From an uncultured Clostridia bacterium (GTDB taxonomy: Bacteria > Bacillota > Clostridia > Peptostreptococcales > Anaerovoracaceae), in contig CAKQQT010000032.1 of NCBI GenBank assembly GCA_934271235.1, positions 1 through 17,002 on the forward strand: DNA of 17,002 bases, read 5' to 3'. Positions 7,018 to 13,845 of this stretch are shown here, in pieces; within the stretch, counting starts at the first letter, position 1; each line of letters begins with the position of its first letter. Under the pieces are notes generated by a model. That model was not told the origin of the DNA. It did not search any database and saw only the letters and a list, made by a program, of their open reading frames with translations. The translations under genes and the position numbers were made by a program.

Positions 7018-7037
7018 CAGTTAGCACTACCTAACTG
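7018..7037. promoter_or_regulatory. Operator copy 3, CAGTTAG-N6-CTAACTG
   Basis: Perfect seven-base inverted repeat around CACTAC; the core GTTAG-N6-CTAAC is 7020-7035. It begins at the expected transcription start of the plus-strand promoter, an ideal place for repression, and lies 35-37 bp before ATG 7073. Confidence 0.75.
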
Positions 7038-7072
7038 TCATTTAAAAACCCGATCGGCGGAGGAACAAAGAA

Positions 7073-7731
7073 ATGAAACGTGCCTATGCGAAGTCGCAAT
7101 ACGCAAAGCCATATGAGCAGTACTGCCGGGAGTTATACCCGGGCGATGCTGCACGGATTTTCGAAAAAGCGGAGACATATTACCTCACATTTATGAAGGA
7201 TATGCCCGACCTCGGGAAGAACATGATGGCAAAGAATATGCTGGACTGGTTCACGATCCTGTCCTTCTATGAGGCCAGCGAACATCGGCTGGACGGTGAA
7301 GCGCTGCTTGCGATCAAGCACCGGGTGGTCGATAAAATGAAGTTTATCGGGAAACTTGTAGACGGAAATCGCCAGAAGTGGCCTTATAGGCTGTTTGAAA
7401 GGACCTATAAAAGTTTAATAAGATACAGAAGGAGCATCAGGCGCGCGGCGAATGGATGGACAGCTGGCGTGTGGAGGTCAATCCTGACCACCGTACGGAG
7501 GGCTTTTGTTTTCACCTGGTCGGCTACCCGATCGCCAAACACGCAAAGGAACACGGTTACGAGGAACTTCTGCCTTACCTTTGCAAGACCGACCATTATC
7601 TCGCCGAGGTCATGCATGCGCGGCTGATCCGCACGCAGACCGAGGCCCTCGGCGGCGACTGCTGCGACTATTGGTATGTCGGGGATAAAAGCCCTGTCCT
7701 TGAAAAGTACAGAGATCTGGAACAGATATAA
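7073..7731 (+). pseudogene. L-2-amino-thiazoline-4-carboxylic acid hydrolase-like protein, frameshifted
   Basis: Two frames form one protein of about 219 residues. The first starts at ATG 7073 (GGAGGA SD) and makes sense to about codon 114 (7414). The family sequence then continues one frame back, from 7414-7416 to the stop at 7729-7731; one missing T in the TTT at 7414-7416 explains it. The C-terminal part carries the family hallmarks: a Phe-Cys-Phe segment before VGYPIAKHAKEHGY, and GGDCCDYW near the end. ATC hydrolase family members include the enzyme that opens 2-amino-thiazoline-4-carboxylate on the way to L-cysteine, but most are uncharacterised. No standard slippery heptamer is in phase at the shift, so mutation or a sequence error is more likely than recoding. 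It is the first gene of the plus-strand unit under operator copy 3, with alpha/beta hydrolases at 7787 and 8633 behind it. Confidence 0.75.
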
Positions 7732-7786
7732 GGTTTATCAGGTGATGCAGACGGCGCACCGATATATAGGAAGACGAGGTAAGAAG

Positions 7787-8560
7787 ATGAGAGTTTTGGA
7801 ATACGGAAAAGAGCATGAAAAGACACTGCTCTTTCTGCCATGCACAGCGGAGCCGGCATGGGCTTTTACCGATGCCGTAACCCTATTGGCACAGGATCAT
7901 CATGTGATGCAGATCGTCTACGACGGTCACGGTGAAACCGGTGAAGACTTTATCTCCGTGGAGATGACGGTGGATGAAGTAACAAACTGGCTGCGGGCCC
8001 ACGGTATCACACATCTGGACGCGGCTTACGGCTGCTCCTTGGGCGGCGCGTGTCTGACACGCTTGCTTGCGTTGGGAGAGATCCCGATCGTACGTGCCAT
8101 CATTGATGCGGGTATTACACCCTATCAGCTGCCGCTGCCGGTGCGAAGGCTTGCATGCCTGCGCGACTATCTGGGCTTCAAGCTTGTCACGAGAAGCCGC
8201 AGGATCCTGGAGGCAGCCTATCCGCCCGCGCGCTGGACGCTGCCGGGGCGCGATCCGGTGCAGGAGTATGACGCATTGACGGCATATCTGAAGACCTATT
8301 CGAACCAAACGATCCGCAACATCTTTTGGTCCGCAAACAACTATGCACTGCCGCCGGAACCCGCGGAGACAGGCTGCCGTATCGTTTATTGGTACGGCGA
8401 GGAAGAAAAGAAAGCACGGCATGAGAATATCCGTTTTATCCGGCAGTATTTCCCGCATGCTGAGACACACGGCATGCCGAAGATGGATCACGCAGAGCTT
8501 GTGATGATATACCCGCAGGCCTTTTACCGGCAAGCAGCGGGATTCTTTTCACACGGATAG
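7787..8560 (+). CDS. Alpha/beta hydrolase, Ser-Glu-His type triad
   Basis: A 257-residue alpha/beta hydrolase. The first strand and loop are LLFLPCTAEP (14-23), followed by YDGHGETGED (45-54) and nucleophile elbow GCSLGG at 82-87 (Ser84). The base is His235 in KMDH. Where the acid is expected the protein reads YGEEE (203-207), so Glu probably replaces Asp. It is the third member of the lineage at 1037-1813 and 4370-5122. ATG 7787 has GAGG eight bases upstream and lies 55 bases after the ATC hydrolase stop; an in-frame ATG at 7676 overlaps that gene and has no SD. A five-base-pair hairpin (about 8562-8576) separates it from the next gene without a T run, so read-through is likely. Confidence 0.85.
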   Translation: MRVLEYGKEHEKTLLFLPCTAEPAWAFTDAVTLLAQDHHVMQIVYDGHGETGEDFISVEMTVDEVTNWLRAHGITHLDAAYGCSLGGACLTRLLALGEIPIVRAIIDAGITPYQLPLPVRRLACLRDYLGFKLVTRSRRILEAAYPPARWTLPGRDPVQEYDALTAYLKTYSNQTIRNIFWSANNYALPPEPAETGCRIVYWYGEEEKKARHENIRFIRQYFPHAETHGMPKMDHAELVMIYPQAFYRQAAGFFSHG

Positions 8561-8632
8561 CGCTCATGCAGAGCGTTGACAGGAAGAGAGGCCGAATCGC
8601 AAGGGGCAAAAATCCAAAGGAGGAAAAGAATA

Positions 8633-9478
8633 ATGTTGTATTCAGAAAAATTAAAAATATTTACAGCAACGCATACTTATGAAAAGGTGACCGCAGGCGG
8701 CGCACAGTTCCGCTATATCCTGAGCGGAAAGCAAAACGGCAAAACGCTCGTCTTCTTGAACGGCGGCATGAACACGCTGGAAATGTGGATGGACTACGCC
8801 TGTGGACTGTCAGACGACTGCCGCGTTCTTCTGTTCGATTATCCGCAGGAACTGCGCACCAATCAGGAACTCGTGGAGGGGATGCATGCGTTTTTCCAGA
8901 AGCTCGGCATTCAAGATCCCATCTTTGTCGGAGCGAGCGACGGCGGCATGGTCGCACAGATCTATGTGCAGAAATATCCCGGAGAGACGGGCGGCCTGAT
9001 CCTGATCTCTACCGGAGGCATGGATGCGGACACGCTGAAAACGCTGAAACGGAAATACTTCTTTGCGCCGCTGATGCTCTGGTATATGAAGCACTGCAAT
9101 TATGAAAAGCTGAAGCCAAGACTCATCAAGGCCGGCATGAGTCATATCCGCAATGAAAGCCCGGAAGAAATCGCCTGCGCGCAGGATATGTTTGAGACGA
9201 TCTTCAAGGACTTCAAGCAGGAAAAAGATGTGCATATCTCCGGACTGCTTGCCGACCTCATAAACCAAAAGCCCGTGACCGCGGCTGATTTCGCGGCGCT
9301 TGAGGGCAAGATCCTTCTGATCCTGCCGGATCAGGACTTTTTCTCCGGCGAAATGCAAAAGGATCTGATCAAGCTGATGCATGATTCTCAGATCTCCTAT
9401 GTTTCCGGCGGACACCTGTCAACAGTGCTGAAAACAGAAGACTATATCCGCACCATCCGTGCGTTTCTGCATCGATAA
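8633..9478 (+). CDS. Alpha/beta hydrolase, GASDGG lineage
   Basis: A 281-residue alpha/beta hydrolase. FLNGGMNTLEMW (41-52) marks the oxyanion-side loop. The nucleophile elbow is GASDGG at 100-105 (Ser102), an Asp in place of the usual small residue after Ser. Acid candidates are Asp233/Asp235 in LPDQD, and the base is His261 in GGH. It is clearly a paralogue of the protein at 13846-14718: same elbow, same ...EMWM... motif, same GGH ending and similar length. It differs from the shorter lineage in its own operon. ATG 8633 has a strong AAAGGAGG SD, which excludes the in-frame ATG at 8576. It is the last gene of the unit and runs towards the ABC gene on the other strand, with only 52 bases between stops and no convincing terminator. 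Confidence 0.85.
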   Translation: MLYSEKLKIFTATHTYEKVTAGGAQFRYILSGKQNGKTLVFLNGGMNTLEMWMDYACGLSDDCRVLLFDYPQELRTNQELVEGMHAFFQKLGIQDPIFVGASDGGMVAQIYVQKYPGETGGLILISTGGMDADTLKTLKRKYFFAPLMLWYMKHCNYEKLKPRLIKAGMSHIRNESPEEIACAQDMFETIFKDFKQEKDVHISGLLADLINQKPVTAADFAALEGKILLILPDQDFFSGEMQKDLIKLMHDSQISYVSGGHLSTVLKTEDYIRTIRAFLHR

Positions 9479-9530
9479 GCAGCGCAAAATGCTTGACTCT
9501 TACGATACGCTCGGTTTGCTGTACGGCGTC

Positions 9531-10445
9531 TTATTCCCAACGGAAGAAACGAACGGCGAGAACGGTGCAAAGCACGGTGACTCCGAGCATGACACCGATC
9601 GGCAGCAGAACGCTGCCGGCGCCGATACCGAGGAACGTATTTTTCATCATCGTAAGTCCCTGTGTCAGCGGGAAAACGCTGATGATCTTCTGCATTGCTG
9701 TTGGCATGACCTCGATCGGCAGCGTCGTGCCGGAAAAGATCAGCATAGGGAAATAGAGGATCGAGGCGATGACGCTGGCCTGTTTGGTGTCCTTTGCCTG
9801 CTCCACGGTTCCGCGGAACACCGGAGCACCCTTTTTCAAAATGCAGATCTCGTCGCACAGCACTTCGACCTCATCCATGAAGTGTGATGTCAGAAAGATC
9901 GTCAGTCCTTTTTCTTTGAGCGATTCGAGCGTTTTCCAAACGCCGCGCCGCGCTTTTGCGTCAAGTCCGGTGGTCAGTTCGTCAAGAAACACCAGCTCCA
10001 GCTGCGGGATCAGCGCCAGCACGATAAAAAGACGCTGCCGCTCGCCTCCCGAAAGGCCTTTGACCGGCGTATCCGTCTTATCGCCGATACCGAACTGCTC
10101 ACACAGACCGCGCCAATCAGCGGGATCACGGTAAAGACTTGCGGTTTCCTCGCAAAGCTCAGAAACTTTGATCTCTTTATGATAGTCGCCCTCTTGAAAC
10201 TGTACGCCGATGCGCTCAAAAAGCGTGCGGCGCTTTTTCTTTGGGTCTTGCCCCAGCAGGCGGATCGTTCCCGCATCTGCCTGCTTCGTACCGAGCATAC
10301 ACTCGATCGTGGTACTTTTTCCGGCACCGTTTGCGCCGAGCAGCCCGAACACGGTGCCGCTCTCCACCGAGAGATCCAGATGATTGACCACGGTTTTCCC
10401 CGCATATGCTTTCGTCAGTCCTTCTACAAAAATCGCTTCGCTCAT
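9531..10445 (-). pseudogene. ABC transporter ATPase fused to the C-terminal part of an ABC-2 permease (deletion fusion)
   Basis: A single 304-residue frame. Residues 1 to about 215 are an ABC ATPase: Walker A GANGAGKS (37-44), Q-loop near Gln82-Gln84, signature LSGGERQ (131-137), Walker B LVFLDE (151-156) and switch His188. From about residue 219 the sequence becomes the end of an ABC-2 permease: KQASVIASILYFPMLIFSGT, the PIEVMP motif, FPLTQG, then a last hydrophobic segment and RFFRWE. In complete systems the ATPase is about 290-310 residues and a separate permease of about 240-260 follows. Here the ATPase tail and some two thirds of the permease are missing, with the frame kept; the join lies near base 9790-9800. 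One membrane stretch or two cannot form an exporter, so function is probably lost, although the ATPase core looks intact. ATG 10445 has AGGAGG upstream and overlaps the AraC stop as ATGA. Confidence 0.8.
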
Positions 10446-11326
10446 TTCGTATCCCTCCTGACTGCACGCAGCTCGATATAGCCGCGCTGACCGCGGGGTT
10501 CGAGCTGGATGCGCGGGTTCTCATCGTCCCAGCTGCAGCCGATGACGGACGGATCATAGCGATCCATCGCGGTCTGCACGGTGCGGATGGCTTCGCAGTA
10601 ATCCTCTTCACGGAAAGGCTGACCTTGGAACATCAGGTATTCCGCCTCCGGCAGATGAATGGTGTCGAAGCCCTCCGGGATCATCCCCATATAATCGGTT
10701 TCGACCTCCACGCCCTGCACATAGGTGGAGGTGTTCGGTTCTTTATACTTTTCGGGCAGCCACATGGAAACAGGCTCTCCGCAGATCGACTTCATGCTCA
10801 TGAGGATGCCCCACACATCACAGCTGACTTCCTCGCAGTAGGGGAAATAGTCCTCTGCGTGCTCGCCGCGCCTGATGATACACAGGCGCTCCGGCCTGCG
10901 GACGACCTGTATAAAAATCGGTTGAATGTTTGACACGTCGACGTTCTCCTTTCTCAATTCACGATATTTTGCGCCGTAAGGAATGAAGAACGGAACGGGA
11001 ACGGGATTTTTCATATAATCACTCGGATTCAGTCCGAACTCCCGGTAAAACGCCCGTGTGAAAGTGTCCACATTATGAAATCCGGCATTATAGGCCGCGT
11101 CGATGACCTTGATCTCACCGCTGCGAAGCTGGTCTGCCGCCTGCGTGAGCCGGTATTTGCGGATATATTCGGTCGGTGTCAGTCCGAGGCAGTCTCGGAA
11201 CAGCCGGTAGGCATACCAAGGGGAAAACAGCGATGCCCGCGCAAGATCGGACAAGCTGATCTCCTCTGTTTTATTTTTTTCTATGTAGTCCTGCATCCGC
11301 TGGACAGCCAAAACTTGTTCTCTCAT
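10442..11326 (-). CDS. AraC-family regulator with GyrI-like effector-binding domain
   Basis: A 294-residue transcription regulator. Residues 1 to about 105 form the double helix-turn-helix of the AraC/XylS family; the second recognition part reads AAYNAGFHNVDTFTRAFYRE, followed by GLNPSDY. From about 130 to the end comes a GyrI/Rob-like small-molecule-binding domain, with CIIRRGEH at its start and the repeated strand pattern typical of that fold. Such proteins often sense drugs or other amphipathic compounds and activate an adjacent exporter. Here the neighbour is the ABC gene, joined by an ATGA overlap, so the pair probably was a drug-response module before the ABC deletion. ATG 11326 is preferred, with AAGGAG nine bases upstream; a TTG at 11335 is the alternative. 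Confidence 0.9.
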   Translation of the reverse strand: MREQVLAVQRMQDYIEKNKTEEISLSDLARASLFSPWYAYRLFRDCLGLTPTEYIRKYRLTQAADQLRSGEIKVIDAAYNAGFHNVDTFTRAFYREFGLNPSDYMKNPVPVPFFIPYGAKYRELRKENVDVSNIQPIFIQVVRRPERLCIIRRGEHAEDYFPYCEEVSCDVWGILMSMKSICGEPVSMWLPEKYKEPNTSTYVQGVEVETDYMGMIPEGFDTIHLPEAEYLMFQGQPFREEDYCEAIRTVQTAMDRYDPSVIGCSWDDENPRIQLEPRGQRGYIELRAVRRDTK

Positions 11327-11421
11327 CTTTCTCAACTCCTTACAGGAACATGATACCGCACCGGGGGAATTTTTTCTCGACTTTCCTTGCTATTTTGCGC
11401 CGCTCTCTCAAATACCCTGCT

Positions 11422-11676
11422 TCACGCATCCGTTGCTGCAGCCTCACCGGCATCCGCTGTCCAAAGGCTGGTTTCCATTTGCTTCGTCTTCAGAATGACC
11501 TCCTGAATTTCACCCTTGACGGGAATGGTCACATCAAAATCGCCGGTTTCAAAGAAACCGAAAACCGCGTTGAAGTTAAAGCCCACATAGAGTGTCCCGT
11601 CCTGTTCTTCGGCATAGTATCCACAGAAGCCCTCCGGGAAGGAACCGGGGTAAAATCCTTTGATTTTTAGTTTCAT
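11422..11676 (-). CDS. Hypothetical 84-residue protein
   Basis: Small protein with no family I recognise. It looks like a compact beta-strand-rich fold (LYVGFNFNAVFGFFETGDFD, then VTIPVKGEIQEVIL) and ends in an Ala-rich tail that may be due to a changed 3' end. Its ATG at 11676 overlaps the stop of the 34-residue frame upstream (ATGA), which suggests translational coupling. No strong SD of its own is visible. It may itself be part of a once larger protein. Confidence 0.5.
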   Translation of the reverse strand: MKLKIKGFYPGSFPEGFCGYYAEEQDGTLYVGFNFNAVFGFFETGDFDVTIPVKGEIQEVILKTKQMETSLWTADAGEAAATDA

Positions 11677-11777
11677 TTACTTCGCCTCACGCAGTTATGT
11701 ACGGGGCAGAGTTTGTCGCAAAACGGCGTTTTCGCGCCCTCTATGCGGCAGCCGATCAGTTGGTCTGTATTTTTCAT
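11673..11777 (-). pseudogene. DUF3795-like Cys-rich fragment, 34 codons
   Basis: The frame begins at ATG 11777 behind a near-perfect GGAGGT SD and encodes 34 residues. The core GCRIEGAKTPFCDKLCPV matches my memory of the central Cys-rich part of DUF3795 proteins. The usual N-terminal CGLDC part and the C-terminal CxxC part are absent. It seems to be a leftover with a start signal fused to the middle of the gene. Its stop overlaps the next start. It may still be translated as a small Cys-rich peptide with four Cys before the stop. Confidence 0.55.
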
Positions 11778-11849
11778 AGTTACCTCCATAAATACGAATT
11801 TACCTATTTCAAAACAAAATATCCCGATGCGGCTCACATTTGTAGTTGA

Positions 11850-11885
11850 TACCGGCAAGCCGCGCCACGGATTCCACATTGGCAT
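11850..11885 (-). pseudogene. Probable 5' end of a DUF5131 (phage Gp37/Gp68-like) gene
   Basis: Behind an AGGAGA SD the frame starts MPMWNPWRG, which resembles the conserved N-terminus of DUF5131 proteins (MWNPWHGC...). After about nine codons the similarity ends and the frame runs on into the DUF3795-like fragment. The match is short, so the call is tentative. Confidence 0.35.
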
Positions 11886-11909
11886 AGTTTCTCTCTCCTA
11901 TCGTTTCTC

Positions 11910-12101
11910 TTACATGGCCTCGGAAAGCTCTATGACTTCGCAGCCCTTGCCTTCATAATACGCGAGCATCTCCGGCAGCTTCTTTTTATCATAGCTTGTG
12001 ATGCAGTCCGACAGCACATGAACGGTATAGCCGCTTTTCGTCATATTGAAGCAGGTGGATTTGGCGCAAGCCGTGGCATCCGCACCGCGGGTGTCCGTAT
12101 T
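11910..12101 (-). pseudogene. C-terminal fragment of an isochorismatase-like cysteine hydrolase
   Basis: A frame of 63 codons open from a stop at 12102-12104 to the stop at 11910-11912, without a start codon of its own. It reads like the C-terminal third of the cysteine hydrolase family: TDTRGADATACAKST, then GYTVHVLSDCITSYDKKKLP and a final strand after GKGC. The N-terminal catalytic Asp and Lys region is not present upstream, where the TetR terminator lies instead. It is a dead remnant; the parent enzymes are amidase- or isochorismatase-like. Confidence 0.65.
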
Positions 12102-12117
12102 TTAATAAAAACGATAA

Positions 12118-12154
12118 ACGCAGCGCAAACCGATTTTGTCTGGTCGCACTGCGT
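12118..12154 (-). terminator. Terminator of the TetR gene
   Basis: On the minus strand ACGCAGTGC pairs with GCGCTGCGT (nine pairs, one G-T) around a loop with an extra ACC/GGT pairing, followed by TTTATCGTTTTT. It lies 33 bases after the TetR stop at 12187. Confidence 0.7.
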
Positions 12155-12186
12155 CTAAGCGTCTGGCGTTTTGATGTATATCTTTT

Positions 12187-12759
12187 TCATGCCGGGTCCT
12201 CTCTCGCTGCCAAGCTCGCGCCTCTGTACGCCTGTCCTAGCTGAGACTCGATAAGCGCCTCGTCGCATTTCAGCGAATTGTTGGCGATGATGCTCGCATA
12301 CCCGTGAGCAAAGAGGAAAACAGTCAAAAAGATCTTTTTGGTCTGTTCCATATCGACTCCCAAAGCGCTCTGCATCGCGGCAAGAACAGGGCGGAGCTCC
12401 TCTGCGTCGATCAGTTCAAGCAGGGTGTTTCCGCTGAAATAATCCGACTGAAAAAGAAAACGGAACAAATGCGGCTCCTCGATCGCAAAACGGATATAAT
12501 TCATTCCGATCCCAAGCATAGCGCCCTTTTGAGGACTTTCCAAATTCATGAGATACTTCGAATGATAGCGGTCTGCCTTTGCATAAACCGTCCTTTTCAG
12601 TTCTTCGATCGTCGCGAAGTGATACATGACAGGCTGTGTGGAACAACGCAGCCTGTCGGAAACTGTCCTTGCGTTGATGTTTTCTGCGCCCGTTTCGCGG
12701 GCAACCGCAAAGGCCGCATCAATGATCATTTCTTTTGTGACTTTCGCTTTCGCGGGCAT
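12187..12759 (-). CDS. TetR-family transcription regulator
   Basis: A 190-residue regulator. The N-terminal DNA-binding domain spans about 6-55: IIDAAFAVARETGAENINAR is helix 1-2 and TVSDRLRCSTQPVMYHF is the recognition region ending in the typical Tyr-His-Phe. The C-terminal half is helical (WHG/TetR_C-like) with Phe-rich segments such as PHLFRFLFQSDYF that form the ligand-binding core. Start ATG 12759 has GGAGG seven bases upstream; a GTG at 12765 is less likely. The promoter carries a 32-base near-palindrome over its -10 box, indicating autorepression. Its natural target is unclear because the downstream gene (cysteine hydrolase) is reduced to a fragment and the upstream side holds only an XRE fragment. 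Confidence 0.9.
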   Translation of the reverse strand: MPAKAKVTKEMIIDAAFAVARETGAENINARTVSDRLRCSTQPVMYHFATIEELKRTVYAKADRYHSKYLMNLESPQKGAMLGIGMNYIRFAIEEPHLFRFLFQSDYFSGNTLLELIDAEELRPVLAAMQSALGVDMEQTKKIFLTVFLFAHGYASIIANNSLKCDEALIESQLGQAYRGASLAAREDPA

Positions 12760-12774
12760 ATCCACACCTCCATG

Positions 12775-12806
12775 TATAATTTGAATTATGTATAATCTAA
12801 ATTATA
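12775..12806. promoter_or_regulatory. Near-palindromic operator of the TetR gene
   Basis: Two 16-base half-sites, TATAATTTGAATTATG and TATAATCTAAATTATA, match in 13 of 16 positions as an inverted repeat. The palindrome covers the -10 box at 12801-12806 and ends 15 bases before the ATG, so bound TetR would block its own promoter. Confidence 0.65.
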
Positions 12807-12829
12807 TATAAAGAAGCAGGACTTGTCAA
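12801..12829 (-). promoter_or_regulatory. Consensus sigma-A promoter of the TetR gene
   Basis: On the minus strand TTGACA (12829-12824), 17 bases, TATAAT (12806-12801): an exact consensus promoter. Confidence 0.85.
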
Positions 12830-12849
12830 GCCGGCTCACACAAAAGTTA

Positions 12850-12948
12850 AAAATATATGATCCCTCCCTTAAATTGGCTATGGATACCGCAAAGGTATTC
12901 CTTGTGACGGTTGCGGACTTGTTTGAATTTGTCGATGATGAGAAGTAA
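12850..12948 (+). pseudogene. C-terminal fragment of an XRE-family regulator
   Basis: Plus-strand frame of about 30 codons ending at TAA 12946-12948. It reads DPSLKLAMDTAKVFLVTVAD and then LFEFVDDEK, which is the standard ending of small Cro/CI-type helix-turn-helix proteins (…PSLKLAxxIAxVFxVxVxDLF…). The first two thirds of the HTH domain are absent; the TetR promoter occupies that position. The usual Gly after VF is Leu here, a further sign of decay. Confidence 0.65.
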
Positions 12949-12954
12949 TGTTTA

Positions 12955-13548
12955 TCATGCAGTGATCCACCGATCCAAAAACTGCATCTGTTCATCGGTG
13001 TGGAACCAATGCTCACCGTTCGGCATGACGGTCAGCTCTGCACCGACTTGCTTGGCAAAGGCTGAGATGGTTTCGGGTGAGGTCAGATTGTCATGCTCTC
13101 CGTACAAAATGCGGGTAGGGATATGCCACGAAATTGGATGCTCCCGCACATAGGTGAGGTAGTTCCATGACAGTGTTTCACCGAACTCTGTAGGAATTTC
13201 TTTCTTTTCTGCAAGCTCCTGCTCGGTCACGCCTGCCCACATCATCATATTGCCGATCAGATTTTCCATATCTACCACAGGAGAGATCAAATAAGCCCTG
13301 TCGATCAGCACTCCATCCAGTGCGGGCATAGAGAAAAACGCGCCGATGCTGTTTGCTACCAGCGTGAGATTGTCACAGCGTTTCCGCTGCTGCGTGAAAA
13401 ATTGCTGGAATTCCTCTTTGGCTTCCCACGGAGCCGTTGCGCGGTAATCGAAACCGATGACTTCCGCTTCCGGAAACAGCGTTCTGTAATGCTCAGCTTC
13501 CTCCGCTGAGCCGCCTTTTCCATGAACATAAATAACGATATTCTTCAT
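12955..13548 (-). CDS. Small alpha/beta hydrolase, RBBP9/YdeN-like
   Basis: A 197-residue hydrolase of the small alpha/beta class. IVIYVHGKGGS (4-14) is the oxyanion-side loop, the nucleophile elbow reads ANSIG at 65-69 (Ser67, with Ala in place of the first Gly), the acid is Asp153 in GEHDNLT, and the base is His180 or His183 in GEHWFHT. Length fits the RBBP9/YdeN type of serine hydrolases. ATG 13548 has AAGGAG upstream. It is a single gene between an XRE fragment and a DUF4143 fragment. The substrate is unknown, and it is not closely similar to the other five alpha/beta hydrolases here. Confidence 0.85.
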   Translation of the reverse strand: MKNIVIYVHGKGGSAEEAEHYRTLFPEAEVIGFDYRATAPWEAKEEFQQFFTQQRKRCDNLTLVANSIGAFFSMPALDGVLIDRAYLISPVVDMENLIGNMMMWAGVTEQELAEKKEIPTEFGETLSWNYLTYVREHPISWHIPTRILYGEHDNLTSPETISAFAKQVGAELTVMPNGEHWFHTDEQMQFLDRWITA

Positions 13549-13587
13549 CTTATTTACTCCTTAAAATCAAACATTTCCATTCACGAT

Positions 13588-13761
13588 TTATTTTATTAAA
13601 AACGGCATCAGATAAAACGGTTTCAAAAATAAGTTTTCCTCTTTGCCAACATCTTTCTGTGAAAGCAGGAAGTCAACTTCATAATAATGGGTGCTTCCTG
13701 GTTTCTCCCAGGTGTGATAAAAGAGCTCTCTACACCATAGAATGTGCTTTTCTTCAAGATT
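13588..13761 (-). pseudogene. Decayed C-terminal fragment of a DUF4143-type ATPase
   Basis: A minus-strand frame of 57 codons without a proper start, running to a stop at 13588-13590. Its core, ELFYHTWEKPGSTHYYEVDF followed by LLSQKD, resembles the DUF4143 segment of AAA_14 ATPases (…YYHTW…E(I/V)DFLL…). The gene at 2432-3727 has YHTYYWESSRGAEIDFII at the same place. Downstream of QKD the similarity ends in low-complexity sequence. The rest of 13549-13845 shows no gene. Confidence 0.5.
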
Positions 13762-13845
13762 TTATTTTCGCAAATTGTGACTTTCTTCAATGTTTGGCGT
13801 GTCTCAAACAAGGTATCCATGATTTGAAAAAGTGGAATTTGTTTG

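Noticed and set aside
7676..7786. Extended N-terminus for the hydrolase from ATG 7676
   Set aside because: It overlaps the ATC hydrolase reading frame and lacks an SD; ATG 7787 begins right at the conserved fold.
8562..8576. Terminator between the two plus-strand hydrolases
   Set aside because: Only five base pairs (CGCTC/GAGCG) and no T run.
13623..13820. 65-codon minus-strand frame as a gene
   Set aside because: No SD, no family likeness and Lys/Arg-rich random look; another frame of the same DNA carries the DUF4143-like fragment.
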